A stretch of DNA of 64,000 nt from Polynucleobacter nymphae (GTDB lineage: Bacteria; Pseudomonadota; Gammaproteobacteria; Burkholderiales; Burkholderiaceae). Within the stretch, counting starts at the first letter, position 1, and every line of letters begins with the position of its first letter. The stretch lies in assembly GCF_018882155.1 (NCBI RefSeq), contig NZ_JACVPA010000001.1:1-64000 (forward strand), written 5' to 3'. The translations under genes and the position numbers were made by a program. The notes under the pieces are model-generated. The model made no database searches and was not told the origin of the DNA. It saw only the letters and a program-made list of their open reading frames with translations. Below are positions 53,194 to 64,000 of the stretch, one piece after another.

Positions 53194-55515
53194 GTGAGCA
53201 TGGTTGAAATCGAATTAGATGGCAAGACAGTAGAGGTTCCGCAAGGTTCGATGGTGATGCACGCCGCGAATAAGCTTGGCACCTACGTCCCACATTTTTG
53301 CTATCACAAGAAATTATCCATTGCTGCTAACTGCCGTATGTGCTTGGTGGAAGTAGAGAAGGCACCTAAGCCATTGCCTGCTTGCGCTACACCAGTGACG
53401 CAAGGTATGAAGGTGTTTACCCATTCGGCTAAAGCAGTTGAGGCACAACGCTCCGTCATGGAGTTCTTACTAATTAATCACCCATTGGATTGCCCAATTT
53501 GCGACCAAGGTGGCGAGTGCCAGTTACAAGATTTAGCAGTGGGTTACGGTAAATCGAATTCACGCTATGACGAAGAGAAGCGGGTAGTGTTTCATAAGAA
53601 TGTTGGTCCATTAATCTCGATGCAAGAGATGACCCGTTGTATTCATTGCACCCGTTGCGTTCGTTTTGGCCAAGAAGTTGCCGGCGTCATGGAATTGGGC
53701 ATGGTCAATCGTGGCGAGCATTCAGAAATCACTACCTTTGTAGGTCAAACAGTGGATTCAGAGCTTTCTGGAAACATGATTGATATATGCCCCGTTGGCG
53801 CATTAACTAGCAAACCTTTCCGGTATGCAGCCCGCACTTGGGAATTAGGTCGTAAGCGCTCTGTCAGTCCACACGATAGCTTAGGTGCAAACACTACCGT
53901 ACAAACTAAAGACAACAAGGTCATGCGGGTTGTGGCCTTAGAGAATGAAGCAATCAATGAATGCTGGATTAGTGACCGTGATCGCTTTGCCTATGAGGGT
54001 TTAAATAGCCCAGACCGACTTACTACGCCAATGGTGAAGCAGGGCGGCCAATGGCTTGAAACCGATTGGCAGTCAGCATTAGATTATGTGGCGCACTCAT
54101 TAAAGACTATCTCTGCCCAAAGTGGTCCAGAGTCCATTGCTGCCTTAGCCCATCCAATCTCGAGTACTGAAGAACTACATCTCTTGCAAAAGATGATTCG
54201 TGGCCTGGGTTCAAGTCAAATTGATACGCGCTTACGTCAGACTGATATTAAAGCCGCTGCAACTGCACCATGGCTAGGTATGCCAATCGCTAAATTGAGT
54301 GAGCTTGATCGGGTTCTGATCATTGGCAGCTTCTTGCGCAAGGATCAGCCGATTCTTGCAGCTCGTATTCGGACTGCTGCCAAGCGCAGCTTACAAGTGA
54401 TGCGGATTGATGCTGGCGGTGATGATTGGCTTATTCCAAATACCGCTATTACAGCTGCACCTAGTGCATGGGTAAATAGCTTGAGTGAAGTTGCACTAGC
54501 AGTCGCTAAAGCAAAATCCGTATCTGCTCCTGCAGGTATAGCGAATGTATCCGTCTCTCCAGCAGCACAGAAGATTGCTGACAACTTACTTTCTGGCTCT
54601 ACAAAAGCAGTGCTTCTCGGTTCTGCAGCGATTGCGCATCAACAGGCATCTGATTTACATGTGCTGGCACAATTTATTGCAGAGCAAACTGGTGCTACCT
54701 TAGGTTTCTTACCAGTTGGTGGCAATGCTGTTGGCGCTGCCTTAGTCCATGCCAATGGCGCAGGTGTTGACTCTGTGCTCTCTGGCAATTGCAAAGCAGT
54801 ATTGCTGATGAATATCGAGCCAGATGCAGACTTGGAAAATCCTACGCAAGCACGTGCAGCCTTGGCAAAAGCCAATACGGTGATTGCATTAAGCGCTTAT
54901 AAGAGCGCTGATTTATTAGAGTTGGCTGATGTCATTCTGCCGATCTCCACCTTTACTGAAACAGTGAGTACATTTGTGAATGCAGAAGGTATTGCGCAGA
55001 CTGTTCAACCTTCAGTCAAACCATTAAGCGATTCCCGCCCAGCATGGAAAGTGCTACGAGTACTTGGTGGTCTCATAGGTCTGGACGGTTTCTTATTTAA
55101 TTTGCCTGAAGAAGTTTTAGGTGAAGCCCTGGATGAAAAATACTGCACTCGCTTAAGCAACAAAGCGACAAGCAACTCTATTGCCAGTGGAAGTCATGCT
55201 CCAATACCTGGCCTTGAGCGAATTGCCGACGTCAACATCTATGCCGGCGACCAAATCGTGCGTCGTTCCCATGCATTGCAATTAACACGTGATGCAAAAC
55301 GGGGCAATCAGGCTGGTTTAAATCAAGAGCTGTTCTCAGAACTCGGCCTCAAAGAGGGTGATGCAGTAAGAGTTTCTCAAGGCAGCCAGTCGGTTGATCT
55401 GCCTGCAACATTAGAAGTGAATTTAGCGCTAGGTGCCGTCAGAATTTCTGCAGGCACTATGGCGAGTGCGAAATTAGGATCGATGTATGGTCCTATTACC
55501 GTTAGTAAGGCATAA
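53194..55515 (+). CDS. nuoG: NADH-quinone oxidoreductase subunit G
   Basis: The 773-residue product has the N-terminal 2Fe-2S domain (H-F-C-Y-H, C-R-M-C), the histidine-ligated cluster segment [10 protein letters not shown], the two-cluster ferredoxin part ([10 protein letters not shown]) and a molybdopterin-oxidoreductase-like domain. No molybdenum-site function is expected. GTG at 53194 or ATG at 53200 could start it; the ATG fits the family slightly better. Confidence 0.95.
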   Translation: MSMVEIELDGKTVEVPQGSMVMHAANKLGTYVPHFCYHKKLSIAANCRMCLVEVEKAPKPLPACATPVTQGMKVFTHSAKAVEAQRSVMEFLLINHPLDCPICDQGGECQLQDLAVGYGKSNSRYDEEKRVVFHKNVGPLISMQEMTRCIHCTRCVRFGQEVAGVMELGMVNRGEHSEITTFVGQTVDSELSGNMIDICPVGALTSKPFRYAARTWELGRKRSVSPHDSLGANTTVQTKDNKVMRVVALENEAINECWISDRDRFAYEGLNSPDRLTTPMVKQGGQWLETDWQSALDYVAHSLKTISAQSGPESIAALAHPISSTEELHLLQKMIRGLGSSQIDTRLRQTDIKAAATAPWLGMPIAKLSELDRVLIIGSFLRKDQPILAARIRTAAKRSLQVMRIDAGGDDWLIPNTAITAAPSAWVNSLSEVALAVAKAKSVSAPAGIANVSVSPAAQKIADNLLSGSTKAVLLGSAAIAHQQASDLHVLAQFIAEQTGATLGFLPVGGNAVGAALVHANGAGVDSVLSGNCKAVLLMNIEPDADLENPTQARAALAKANTVIALSAYKSADLLELADVILPISTFTETVSTFVNAEGIAQTVQPSVKPLSDSRPAWKVLRVLGGLIGLDGFLFNLPEEVLGEALDEKYCTRLSNKATSNSIASGSHAPIPGLERIADVNIYAGDQIVRRSHALQLTRDAKRGNQAGLNQELFSELGLKEGDAVRVSQGSQSVDLPATLEVNLALGAVRISAGTMASAKLGSMYGPITVSKA

Positions 55516-55523
55516 GGCAGGGA

Positions 55524-56597
55524 ATGGATCATTTCTTGGACCTCATTACTACGCAAGGCGAGGCTATCTTTGGCTCTTTATGGCCACTGGTTTGGGCATT
55601 GCTGCGGATTGTCATCATCGTATTACCGATGTTTGCTTGTGTAGCGTATTTGACTCTCTGGGAAAGAAAGTTAATTGGTTGGATGCACATTCGTCTCGGA
55701 CCAAATCGTGTTGGGCCATTAGGCTTACTGCAGCCGATTGCTGATGCATTAAAACTGTTGATGAAGGAGATCATTTCTCCTGCACGGTCTTCTAAGGTCT
55801 TGTTCTTTATAGCGCCGATCATGGTCATCATGCCTGCCTTTGCGGCATGGGCGGTGATTCCCTTCCAGGCCAAAATGGTTCTGGCGGATGTGAATGCTGG
55901 CCTGCTCTATATCATGGCGATTTCATCGATTGGCGTATACGGCGTCATTCTGGCTGGGTGGTCTTCGAATTCTAAGTATCCGTTCTTAGGTGCCATGCGT
56001 GCATCAGCACAAATGATCTCTTATGAAATTGCAATGGGCTTTGCTTTAGTGACTGTGCTCTTGACTTCAGGCTCATTGAACTTGAGCGCTATTGTTATCT
56101 CCCAACAGCAAGGCTTTTTTGCTGATCTGGGATTGAACTTTCTGTCCTGGAATTGGTTGCCATTACTCCCCATGTTCTTAATCTACTTCATCTCCGGAGT
56201 TGCAGAGACAAATCGTCATCCGTTTGACGTCGTTGAAGGCGAGTCAGAGATTGTTGCGGGGCATATGGTTGAGTACTCAGGAATGTCATTTGCCATGTTC
56301 TTCTTGGCTGAGTACGCCAATATGATCCTGATTGCGGCAGTTTCTTCCATCATATTCTTAGGTGGCTGGTTACCAATTGTTGACTTGCCAATCTTGCGTG
56401 ATATTCCCGGTTTCTTCTGGTTGTTTGGTAAAACCTTCTTCCTCTTGTCTTGTGTGATTTGGTTGCGCGCTACTTTGCCGCGCTATCGCTATGACCAGAT
56501 CATGCGCTTGGGCTGGAAGATCTTCATTCCCATCTCGGTATTTTGGGTGGTTGTTGTCGGTGCATGGGTTGTATCCCCATGGAATATTTGGAAATAG
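55524..56597 (+). CDS. nuoH: NADH-quinone oxidoreductase subunit H
   Basis: The 357-residue product has eight membrane helices and the conserved [18 protein letters not shown], then D-A-L-K-L-L-M-K-E, plus [15 protein letters not shown]. It joins the membrane arm to the quinone cavity. Length is normal. Confidence 0.97.
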   Translation: MDHFLDLITTQGEAIFGSLWPLVWALLRIVIIVLPMFACVAYLTLWERKLIGWMHIRLGPNRVGPLGLLQPIADALKLLMKEIISPARSSKVLFFIAPIMVIMPAFAAWAVIPFQAKMVLADVNAGLLYIMAISSIGVYGVILAGWSSNSKYPFLGAMRASAQMISYEIAMGFALVTVLLTSGSLNLSAIVISQQQGFFADLGLNFLSWNWLPLLPMFLIYFISGVAETNRHPFDVVEGESEIVAGHMVEYSGMSFAMFFLAEYANMILIAAVSSIIFLGGWLPIVDLPILRDIPGFFWLFGKTFFLLSCVIWLRATLPRYRYDQIMRLGWKIFIPISVFWVVVVGAWVVSPWNIWK

Positions 56598-56608
56598 GTT
56601 AATCAATT

Positions 56609-57100
56609 ATGTTTAAGAAAATTTCCCAATTCCTCGATAGCTTGATGCTTAAAGACATCTTGACTGGCATGTCTATTACCGGTCGCTATCTCTTTAAGCC
56701 AAAAATTACTATTCAATACCCGGAAGAGAAGACTCCATTGTCACCCCGTTTCCGTGGCCTACATGCTTTGCGCCGTTATGAAAACGGTGAAGAGCGTTGT
56801 ATCGGCTGTAAATTGTGCGAAGCCGTCTGTCCTGCATACGCAATCACCATTGAAACCGCTGAGCGTGAAGATGGTACTCGCCGTACTAGCCGTTATGACA
56901 TTGATTTAACCAAATGCATCTTCTGTGGCTTCTGTGAAGAAGCTTGCCCGGTTGATGCGATTGTAGAAACTAATATTTTTGAATACTTTGGTGATAAGCG
57001 GGGCGATTTGTACTTCACTAAAGACATGTTATTGGCAGTAGGCGATAAATATGAAAAAGATATTGCTAGCAATCGTGCAGCTGATGCACCTTATCGCTAA
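56609..57100 (+). CDS. nuoI: NADH-quinone oxidoreductase subunit I
   Basis: The 163-residue product has two 4Fe-4S motifs, [12 protein letters not shown] and [12 protein letters not shown], for clusters N6a and N6b. They carry electrons to N2 in NuoB. An N-terminal amphipathic helix anchors it to the membrane arm. Confidence 0.97.
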   Translation: MFKKISQFLDSLMLKDILTGMSITGRYLFKPKITIQYPEEKTPLSPRFRGLHALRRYENGEERCIGCKLCEAVCPAYAITIETAEREDGTRRTSRYDIDLTKCIFCGFCEEACPVDAIVETNIFEYFGDKRGDLYFTKDMLLAVGDKYEKDIASNRAADAPYR

Positions 57101-57121
57101 TCGGATAGAACACACATCACT

Positions 57122-57769
57122 ATGACATTTGATCCATCCACCTTATTTGCGGTCTTCTTCTACGGATTTGCAGGCTTGCTGGTGATTTCTGCGGTACGCG
57201 TGATTACAGCTCGCAATCCAGTACATGCTGCACTCTTTTTGGTGTTGGCTTTCTTTTGCGCCTCAGGCCTTTGGATGTTGCTCAAGGCTGAGTTCCTGAG
57301 CTTGGCATTGATCTTGGTTTATGTTGGCGCTGTGATGGTTCTTTTCCTCTTCGTGGTGATGATGTTAGATCTGGATTTAGAACATTTGCGTCGTGACTTC
57401 AGAAAATACCTACCCGTTGCTTTCTTGATGGGTACTGTGATTGTTCTAGAGTTATCGATTGTGATCATTCGCAGCTTTATTGGTACGAGCGCTCCTGTGC
57501 AAGTCATGCCAGAAGAAATTGCTGCAAACAATACCTTAGCCCTCGGTAGATTAATTTTCGTAGATTATGTTTACGCCTTTGAAGTGGCTGGTGTAATTCT
57601 TTTGGTTGCCATCATTGCAGCTGTTGCCTTGACCTTACGTAATCGAAAAGACTCTAAGTCACAGAATATTCACGAGCAAGTGAATGTGGTTGCGGCAGAC
57701 CGTATGCGGGTGGTCAAAATGGATTCAGATATGGGTGCAAAGCAAGATACTAGAGGGGAGAAGAAATGA
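57122..57769 (+). CDS. nuoJ: NADH-quinone oxidoreductase subunit J
   Basis: The 215-residue product has five membrane helices, with A-L-F-L-V-L-A-F-F and the pi-bulge helix [15 protein letters not shown]. It forms part of the proton path beside NuoK. The last 45 residues are a hydrophilic tail. It overlaps nuoK by four bases. Confidence 0.95.
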   Translation: MTFDPSTLFAVFFYGFAGLLVISAVRVITARNPVHAALFLVLAFFCASGLWMLLKAEFLSLALILVYVGAVMVLFLFVVMMLDLDLEHLRRDFRKYLPVAFLMGTVIVLELSIVIIRSFIGTSAPVQVMPEEIAANNTLALGRLIFVDYVYAFEVAGVILLVAIIAAVALTLRNRKDSKSQNIHEQVNVVAADRMRVVKMDSDMGAKQDTRGEKK

Positions 57770-58074
57770 ATATCACTCTCGCTCACTACTTAGTGCTTGG
57801 CGCAATTTTGTTTGCCACTAGCGTAATCGGTATTTTTCTAAATCGTAAGAATGTGATCGTGCTCTTAATGGCAATTGAATTAATGCTGCTGGCGGTAAAC
57901 ATGAACTTCATCGCTTTCTCTCATTATTTGAGTGATATGGCAGGTCAAGTATTTGTATTCTTTATTTTGACTGTGGCAGCTGCGGAAGCGGCTATCGGCT
58001 TGGCAATTTTGGTAGTGCTCTTCCGTAAGGTCGACACCATTAATGCCGATGATCTTGACCACCTAAAAGGCTAG
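57766..58074 (+). CDS. nuoK: NADH-quinone oxidoreductase subunit K
   Basis: The 102-residue product has three helices with the two buried glutamates in L-M-A-I-E-L-M-L-L and [10 protein letters not shown]. These are MrpC-like proton-path residues of complex I. The gene starts inside the end of nuoJ, with AGGGGAG upstream of the ATG. Confidence 0.96.
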   Translation: MNITLAHYLVLGAILFATSVIGIFLNRKNVIVLLMAIELMLLAVNMNFIAFSHYLSDMAGQVFVFFILTVAAAEAAIGLAILVVLFRKVDTINADDLDHLKG

Positions 58075-58076
58075 TC

Positions 58077-60134
58077 ATGCAATTGACCTTAAATATTCCT
58101 GTTCTCTGTGCGATTCCTCTCGCGCCATTGATTGGCTCGATCATTGCCGGTTTATTTGGTACTAAATTAGGCGGCAATCGCATTGGCCAAGGCGCATCCC
58201 AGTTTGTGGCTATCTTAGGTGTCACGATTGCATTCGTATTGTCTTGCAATGTGCTGGTGCAAGTAATGGATGGTTTCTATTTCAACGGTACCGTGTACCG
58301 CTGGATGGAATTGGGTGAGCTCAATTTAGATATTGGCTTCTTAATTGATCCATTAACAGCAACCATGATGTGTGTGGTGACCTTTGTATCGCTGATGGTT
58401 CACATTTACACCATTGGTTATATGCGTGGCGAAGAGGGCTATAACCGCTTCTTCTCTTATATCTCTTTATTTACCTTTGCCATGTTGATGCTGGTGATGA
58501 GTAATAACCTCTTGCAGCTCTTCTTTGGTTGGGAAGCGGTGGGTGTGGTTTCCTATCTGCTGATTGGCTTCTATTTCGAGCGCCAGTCTGCCGTATTTGC
58601 CAATATGAAAGCCTTCTTGGTCAACCGTATTGGAGACTTCGGCTTCATTCTGGGTATTGGCTTATTACTAGCCAGTACCGGCTCAATGCAATATGACGTC
58701 ATTTTTGCGCAGAACACTGCCTTAGCAGCGCAAACATTACCTGGCACTAGCTGGAATTTATTGACAGTAATTTGTATTTGTTTGTTCATCGGCGCGATGG
58801 GTAAATCAGCGCAATTCCCATTGCATGTTTGGTTGCCAGATTCTATGGAAGGCCCAACGCCCATTTCTGCATTGATTCATGCGGCGACTATGGTGACCGC
58901 AGGCATCTTTATGGTGTCTCGGATGTCACCATTATTCGAGCTTTCAGATGTGGCCTTGAGCTTTATCGTCATCATTGGCGCAATTACTACGCTCTTTATG
59001 GGCTTTTTGGGTATTGTGCAAAACGATATCAAACGCGTAGTGGCTTATTCCACCTTATCTCAATTGGGTTATATGACCGTAGCACTGGGCGTTTCTGCTT
59101 ATCCAGTAGCGATCTTCCATTTGATGACTCATGCATTCTTCAAGGCCTTATTATTCCTTGCAGCCGGTAGCGTGATTTTAGGTATGCACCACGAGCAAGA
59201 TATGCGTAAGATGGGCGGTCTCTGGAAATACATGCCAATTACTTGTCTTATGATGCTGCTTGGTAATCTTGCTTTAATTGGCACTCCATTTTTCTCTGGC
59301 TTCTATTCCAAAGATTCTATTATTGAAGCGGTTGCTGCTAGCCATATTGCTGGCTCTGGATTTGCTTACTTTGCGGTGATGGCTAGCGTCTTCGTAACTG
59401 CTTTGTATTCATTCCGCCTTTACTTCCTGGTATTCCACGGTAAAGCACGCTGGGGTCATGCTGATTCCCATGCGCATGATCATCATGAGCATGCAGAGCA
59501 GGGCGATGACCATGCCCATCATGGTTTAGCGCCAGGTGAGAAGCCTCATGAATCTCCGTTGGTTGTGACCTTGCCATTGATTCTGTTAGCGATTCCATCG
59601 GTCATCATTGGCTTCTACACGATTACGCCACTCTTGTTCGGCACCTACTTTGGTGACTCCATCTTTATTGATGTTCTACGTCATCCGGTCATGAAAGAAC
59701 TCGAAGATGAGTTCAATGGTCCGATAGCAATGGCAATTCATGCATTGACATCGCCAATACTCTTGTTAGTAGTGCTGGGTGTACTAACGGCTGCCATTGG
59801 TTATCTCTGGGCTCCAAAATTACCCGCTAAGGTTGCAGAAGCATTGGCACCCATTAAGAAATTACTCGATAACAAATACTATCTGGATGATTTAAATCAA
59901 GCGGTCTTTGCAAAAGGCCTCATTTGGATTGGCAGTTTCTTATGGCACCGTGGTGATCAAAAAATCATTGATGGTTTCTTTGTCAATGGCAGTGCGCATA
60001 CAGTAGGGCGCTTTGCTGGTGTGATACGCCATTTGCAATCCGGTTATCTTTACCACTATGCCTTTGCAATGATTGCAGGCTTAGCGGCATTGCTCGCTTG
60101 GGTTTTATACGCTTACCAGCCTTTTGTTCGCTAG
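58077..60134 (+). CDS. nuoL: NADH-quinone oxidoreductase subunit L
   Basis: The 685-residue antiporter-like subunit has 14 or more membrane helices, G-W-E-A-V-G-V-V-S-Y-L-L, W-L-P-D-S-M-E-G-P-T-P-I-S-A-L-I-H-A-A-T-M-V-T-A-G and a C-terminal lateral helix. A histidine-rich cytoplasmic or periplasmic loop at about 458-485 (H-A-H-D-H-H-E-H-A) is discussed in the findings. It is the distal proton pump. Confidence 0.96.
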   Translation: MQLTLNIPVLCAIPLAPLIGSIIAGLFGTKLGGNRIGQGASQFVAILGVTIAFVLSCNVLVQVMDGFYFNGTVYRWMELGELNLDIGFLIDPLTATMMCVVTFVSLMVHIYTIGYMRGEEGYNRFFSYISLFTFAMLMLVMSNNLLQLFFGWEAVGVVSYLLIGFYFERQSAVFANMKAFLVNRIGDFGFILGIGLLLASTGSMQYDVIFAQNTALAAQTLPGTSWNLLTVICICLFIGAMGKSAQFPLHVWLPDSMEGPTPISALIHAATMVTAGIFMVSRMSPLFELSDVALSFIVIIGAITTLFMGFLGIVQNDIKRVVAYSTLSQLGYMTVALGVSAYPVAIFHLMTHAFFKALLFLAAGSVILGMHHEQDMRKMGGLWKYMPITCLMMLLGNLALIGTPFFSGFYSKDSIIEAVAASHIAGSGFAYFAVMASVFVTALYSFRLYFLVFHGKARWGHADSHAHDHHEHAEQGDDHAHHGLAPGEKPHESPLVVTLPLILLAIPSVIIGFYTITPLLFGTYFGDSIFIDVLRHPVMKELEDEFNGPIAMAIHALTSPILLLVVLGVLTAAIGYLWAPKLPAKVAEALAPIKKLLDNKYYLDDLNQAVFAKGLIWIGSFLWHRGDQKIIDGFFVNGSAHTVGRFAGVIRHLQSGYLYHYAFAMIAGLAALLAWVLYAYQPFVR

Positions 60135-60143
60135 GCCGCCATC

Positions 60144-61610
60144 ATGACTCTTTCTTACGCCATTTGGACCCCGATTGTTTTTGGACTCATTATTTTAATT
60201 TTTGGGTCTGATAAACCATCTGCTGGTGTTCGCTGGCTAGCTCTGATTGGCGCCATTCTTGGTTTCATTGCAACGCTTCCTCTGATTATCAATTTTGATA
60301 TTGCTAACCCAGGAATGCAGTTCGTTGAGAAGTTCAGTTGGATTCCCCGTTACGATATTAACTATTATCTCGGCATTGATGGTATTTCTGTTTGGTTCAT
60401 TGTGCTGACAGCCTTCATCAATATTTTTGTGGTGATTGCAGCATGGGAAGTCATTGATACCAAAGTATCGCAATACATGGCTTCCTTCATGTTCCTCTCA
60501 GGATTGATGATTGGCGTATTTTGTGCGCTGGACGCTTTATTGTTTTACGTTTTCTTCGAAGCAACCTTAATTCCAATGTACATCATCATTGGTGTGTGGG
60601 GTGGCCATAACCGCATCTACGCCGCATTCAAGTTCTTCTTGTACACCTTGCTTGGCTCCTTATTAACTTTGGTTGCCATGCTGTATTTGTATAACGTCAC
60701 CAATAGCTTTGATATCTTGGTCTGGCAAAATGCACGCCTAGATATCGTCGAGCAAATTTTGCTGTTCTTCGCCTTCTTCATGGCTTTTGCTGTGAAGGTG
60801 CCAATGTGGCCATTGCATACTTGGTTGCCAGATGTTCACGTAGAAGCGCCTACCGGTGGCTCTGTTGTCTTGGCAGCCATTATGTTGAAACTCGGTGCTT
60901 ATGGTTTCTTACGCTTCTCATTGCCGATTGCACCGGACGCTAGCCAATATCTTGGTCCATTCATCATCTTCTTATCCTTAGTTGCGGTGATCTACGTTGG
61001 CGCAGTAGCCTTAGTACAAAAGGATATGAAAAAGCTCGTGGCGTATTCATCGGTTGCGCATATGGGCTTTGTAACCCTGGGCTTCTTCCTCTTTAGCCCG
61101 CTGGGTATTGAGGGCGGCATTGTGCAGATGATTTCTCACGGCTTTGTAGCCGGTGCCATGTTCCTTTCTATAGGTGTGCTCTATGACCGTATGCATACCC
61201 GTCAGATTGCTGATTACGGTGGAGTAGTACATCGTATGCCAGCATTTACTGCCTTTGCCGTATTAATGGCCATGGCCAACTGTGGCCTCCCAGCAACTTC
61301 AGGATTTGTTGGTGAGTTCATGGTGATTCTTGCAGCAGTGGACTATGACTTTGTGATTGGTATCCTAGCTTCAACAGCTTTGATTCTGGGTGCTGCTTAT
61401 TCATTGTGGATGGTCAAGCGCGTATTTTTCGGTGCGATTACCAATGCCCATGTAGAAGAGCTAAAAGACCTCAACGCTCGTGAGTACTTCATGATGGCTG
61501 TATTAACGATTTGCGTGATTGGTATGGGGGTTTATCCAAAGCCATTTACAGACATCATTCATCCTGCCGTTATTAATCTGCTACAGCATGTTGCTGTGAG
61601 CAAACTCTGA
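60144..61610 (+). CDS. nuoM: NADH-quinone oxidoreductase subunit M
   Basis: The 488-residue antiporter-like subunit has the glutamate in F-F-E-A-T-L-I-P-M-Y and the lysine-bearing segment A-V-K-V-P-M-W-P-L-H-T-W-L-P-D-V-H-V-E-A-P-T. It makes one of the proton channels between NuoL and NuoN. Confidence 0.96.
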   Translation: MTLSYAIWTPIVFGLIILIFGSDKPSAGVRWLALIGAILGFIATLPLIINFDIANPGMQFVEKFSWIPRYDINYYLGIDGISVWFIVLTAFINIFVVIAAWEVIDTKVSQYMASFMFLSGLMIGVFCALDALLFYVFFEATLIPMYIIIGVWGGHNRIYAAFKFFLYTLLGSLLTLVAMLYLYNVTNSFDILVWQNARLDIVEQILLFFAFFMAFAVKVPMWPLHTWLPDVHVEAPTGGSVVLAAIMLKLGAYGFLRFSLPIAPDASQYLGPFIIFLSLVAVIYVGAVALVQKDMKKLVAYSSVAHMGFVTLGFFLFSPLGIEGGIVQMISHGFVAGAMFLSIGVLYDRMHTRQIADYGGVVHRMPAFTAFAVLMAMANCGLPATSGFVGEFMVILAAVDYDFVIGILASTALILGAAYSLWMVKRVFFGAITNAHVEELKDLNAREYFMMAVLTICVIGMGVYPKPFTDIIHPAVINLLQHVAVSKL

Positions 61611-61620
61611 GTAAAAGCAA

Positions 61621-63120
61621 ATGCAAGCATTCGACCTCTACGCCATCCTGCCGGAACTCGTTTTACTCATAGCAGCCTGTTTTCTATTGGTTGCTAGCGT
61701 TTATGTTCCTGAGAAAGTGGTATCTACTCCAGGTGTAGAGCAGGATATTTTCCATACCCCGCGGGGAGTGGGTTTTGTGTATTTCTTCACCATCATTCTC
61801 TTGGTATATCTGATCTTTGCATTCATTGGCCGCATGGGTGACCCAGCGCTCATGGCGATGAATGACTTATTTCAATCTGACCCTTTTTCTAACTTAATGA
61901 AAGCCTGTTCATGTGGGGCTGTCTTGGTAAGTTTGATTTACTCCAAGCAATACCTCATTGATCGCGCTTTATTCCGTCCAGACTTTATTGTTTTAGCTTT
62001 ACTTGCCTTGCTGGGTCAGTTTGTCTTGATCTCTGGTGCAAACCTTTTAACCTTGTACCTTGGCTTGGAGCTAATGGCTTTACCAACTTATGCATTGGTA
62101 GCAATGCGCCATAGTAGCGAGAAGAGTGTTGAAGCTGCCATCAAGTATTTCATCTTAGGTGCATTGGCTTCAGGCTTCTTGCTATATGGCATGTCTATGC
62201 TTTACGGCGTAACCGGCTCATTAGATTTAATAGAAATCTTTAAAATCGTTGCTGATCCACGCATCAATCATTTAGTCATGGCTTTTGGCTTAGTGTTTAT
62301 TGTTGCTGGCTTGGCATTCAAGTTAGGCGTAGTGCCTTTTCATATGTGGGTACCAGACGTCTATCAGGGCGCACCAACAGCGGTGACTCTGATGATCGCT
62401 GCAGCTCCTAAGCTTGCTGCATTTGCCTTGCTATTTCGCTTATTGGTGAACACTCTATTGCCGCTCTTGGGTGACTGGCAGCCGATGTTGGTAGTACTGG
62501 CAGTGCTGTCATTAGTAGTTGGTAACGTTACGGCAATTGCACAAACTAATTTGAAGCGCATGTTAGCTTATTCTGCAATCGCGCAAATGGGCTTCGTACT
62601 TTTAGGCATGTTGTCGGTCTTTGATGAGCATGCGTTTAGTGCTTCCATGTTTTATGCCATTACCTATGTATTAACTACATTGGGTAGCTTTGGCTTACTC
62701 ATGATTCTCTCGCGTAAAGGTCATGACTGTGAGACCTTAGATGACCTCAAGGGCCTGAATAAAAAGCATCCTTGGTTTGCTTTCATCGGACTGGTGATGA
62801 TGTTCTCTTTAGCTGGTATTCCGCCAACAGTGGGCTTTGCAGCCAAATTAGGCGTGTTAGAGGCCTTGGTGGATGCAGAGCATACCTTCTTAGCTATTAC
62901 TGCCGTGATGGCATCCTTGGTTGGCGCTTTCTACTACCTACGCGTAGTGAAGGTGATGTATTTTGATGAGCCAGTGCAGGAGACTTCCATCAGCGGCTCT
63001 GGATTTGCCAAAGGCATTCTGGGCTTAAATAGTATTTTGGTATTAGCGCTAGGCATTGTTCCTGCTGGCTTAATGAGTCTTTGTCTAGACGCTATGCGTC
63101 GCACCTTATTAGGCTCCTAA
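61621..63120 (+). CDS. nuoN: NADH-quinone oxidoreductase subunit N
   Basis: The 499-residue antiporter-like subunit has [14 protein letters not shown], the lysine segment [22 protein letters not shown], and [15 protein letters not shown]. It forms the proton channel nearest NuoK and closes the nuo operon. Confidence 0.96.
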   Translation: MQAFDLYAILPELVLLIAACFLLVASVYVPEKVVSTPGVEQDIFHTPRGVGFVYFFTIILLVYLIFAFIGRMGDPALMAMNDLFQSDPFSNLMKACSCGAVLVSLIYSKQYLIDRALFRPDFIVLALLALLGQFVLISGANLLTLYLGLELMALPTYALVAMRHSSEKSVEAAIKYFILGALASGFLLYGMSMLYGVTGSLDLIEIFKIVADPRINHLVMAFGLVFIVAGLAFKLGVVPFHMWVPDVYQGAPTAVTLMIAAAPKLAAFALLFRLLVNTLLPLLGDWQPMLVVLAVLSLVVGNVTAIAQTNLKRMLAYSAIAQMGFVLLGMLSVFDEHAFSASMFYAITYVLTTLGSFGLLMILSRKGHDCETLDDLKGLNKKHPWFAFIGLVMMFSLAGIPPTVGFAAKLGVLEALVDAEHTFLAITAVMASLVGAFYYLRVVKVMYFDEPVQETSISGSGFAKGILGLNSILVLALGIVPAGLMSLCLDAMRRTLLGS

Positions 63121-63134
63121 ATTCTTAGGCAGAG

Positions 63135-63746
63135 ATGACCGAAAAATCTTTTAAAGATTTACCCAGTGGTGATCAGCATTTGCGCGAGGAGCGCATTACT
63201 GGGGTAGAAGTCTATGACGGCATTTTCTTGAAGATGAAACGCGATACGGTTTCATTACCTGATGGGCAGCAAGCGGTACGAGAGTATTTAACGCATCCTG
63301 GGGCTGTCGCAGTTGTGGCTTTATTAGAGGATGGTAGGGTACTCTTAGAGCGTCAATATCGATATCCCATTGCCAAGGCTTGTATTGAAATTCCAGCGGG
63401 TAAATTAGATCCCAATGAAAATCCGCTGCTATGTGCGCAACGTGAGCTTGCTGAAGAGACGGGCTATACAGCAAAAAAATGGAGCTATATTCGCCGGATT
63501 CATCCCGTGATTTCCTATTCAACAGAATTTATTGATATCTATTTGGCTGAGGACTTGGTTCCTGGCAAGAGCAAGCTAGATGATGAAGAGTTCTTGGATG
63601 TCTTTGCAGCGCCCCTAGAGCAACTCATTGCTTGGGTAGAAGAGGGTGAGATTACAGATGTTAAAACGACGATTTCTGCCTATTGGCTGGATCGCTATCG
63701 TCGGGGCCTAGTTAGCCCAACAACTATTGCAAAGCCTATTAAATAG
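63135..63746 (+). CDS. NUDIX hydrolase, ADP-ribose pyrophosphatase type
   Basis: The 203-residue product has the NUDIX box G-K-L-D-P-N-E ... Q-R-E-L-A-E-E-T-G-Y (about residues 90-112), with A-V-A-V-V-A-L-L-E-D-G before it and R-Q-Y-R-Y-P typical of ADP-ribose pyrophosphatases. It cleaves ADP-ribose to AMP and ribose phosphate. It begins 14 bases after nuoN, a common betaproteobacterial arrangement, so it may be on the nuo transcript. Confidence 0.9.
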   Translation: MTEKSFKDLPSGDQHLREERITGVEVYDGIFLKMKRDTVSLPDGQQAVREYLTHPGAVAVVALLEDGRVLLERQYRYPIAKACIEIPAGKLDPNENPLLCAQRELAEETGYTAKKWSYIRRIHPVISYSTEFIDIYLAEDLVPGKSKLDDEEFLDVFAAPLEQLIAWVEEGEITDVKTTISAYWLDRYRRGLVSPTTIAKPIK

Positions 63747-63811
63747 GCAGTTCCCAATACCGCTTAAAATAGGGTTATTGAATTTAGCACTTTTGCCCCT
63801 ATATAGGTTTT

Positions 63812-64000
63812 ATGAAAGTTTATAACCTCGCTTGCCCGCTAGAACACCGCTTTGAGGGATGGTTTGCCTCTGAAGAGGACTGCCTTGCCCAGCAAGATAA
63901 GGGAATGCTTGCTTGCCCCATTTGCGAAAGCATAGACATTACCCGTATGCCCTCAGCCCCGCATATTGCCAAATCTTCATCGACGGAGTTGGCAGTATCA
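63812..64000 (+). CDS. DUF1178 family protein, N-terminal part
   Basis: The first 63 residues are visible before the window ends. They show M-K-V-Y-N-L-A-C, H-R-F-E-G-W-F-A-S and L-A-C-P-I-C, the pattern of DUF1178, a small protein with a zinc-ribbon-like N terminus and unknown role. The ATG is at 63812. DUF1178 genes commonly follow the NUDIX gene after nuoN. Confidence 0.85.
   Translation, partial: MKVYNLACPLEHRFEGWFASEEDCLAQQDKGMLACPICESIDITRMPSAPHIAKSSSTELAVS

Overview
The window reads as chromosome of a betaproteobacterium of the Burkholderiaceae, most like Polynucleobacter. The grounds are gene content and order (secG, tRNA-Leu, nuoA-N; rpsO-pnp; ilvBHC-psd-pssA-leuA; yicC-gmk-rpoZ-spoT; DUF3619/DUF3106 after an ECF sigma factor) and moderate base composition. 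The genus call is from memory of such gene sets, not from a search.

Positions 1 to about 11,895 are an accessory region, visibly more A+T-rich than the rest, which continues past the left edge. Its right side holds the mobility core of a P4-like integrative element or phage satellite: a tyrosine recombinase (10439-11659), an AlpA-type regulator (9542-9805), and a primase/RepA-type helicase (6979-9300) with small coupled genes. The left side is cargo: the broken end of an IS3-type insertion sequence, a repeat protein related to phage homing-endonuclease accessory domains, an SRA-HNH modification-dependent nuclease, and a tightly packed plus-strand series of seven small genes (2413-5507). That series encodes two membrane proteins, three secreted proteins, an unrecognised cytosolic protein and a macrodomain. 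A zinc-ribbon/membrane protein pair follows. This cargo is the best place in the window to look for an undescribed system.

Positions 11,896 to 33,000 are core genome: a patatin-like lipoprotein; a CoA-transferase divergent from a Bug-type binding protein and an enoyl-CoA hydratase; hemW-rdgB-rph facing yicC-gmk-rpoZ-spoT; greB divergent from tRNA-Arg(ACG); a four-gene MCE lipid-transport cassette with a STAS-fused permease; an SDR protein lacking the usual catalytic Tyr/Lys; an FtsX-like permease; an RDD protein; and an ECF sigma factor with two followers.

Positions 33,000 to 43,300 hold branched-chain amino-acid and phospholipid synthesis (ilvB, ilvH, ilvC, psd, pssA, leuA). leuA is preceded by a leucine-rich leader peptide and a clear attenuator. 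Then come a YSC84-type protein and an outer-membrane factor/HlyD adaptor/DUF3302 trio.

Positions 43,300 to 64,000 hold rpsO-pnp, separated by three inverted-repeat structures, then a quinone oxidoreductase, tpiA, secG, tRNA-Leu(GAG), the complete 14-gene nuoA-N operon for respiratory complex I, a NUDIX ADP-ribose pyrophosphatase and the start of a DUF1178 gene cut by the window edge. No intergenic stretch exceeds 300 bases; the longest (11660-11945, 43269-43541, 43812-44078) are described in the feature list.
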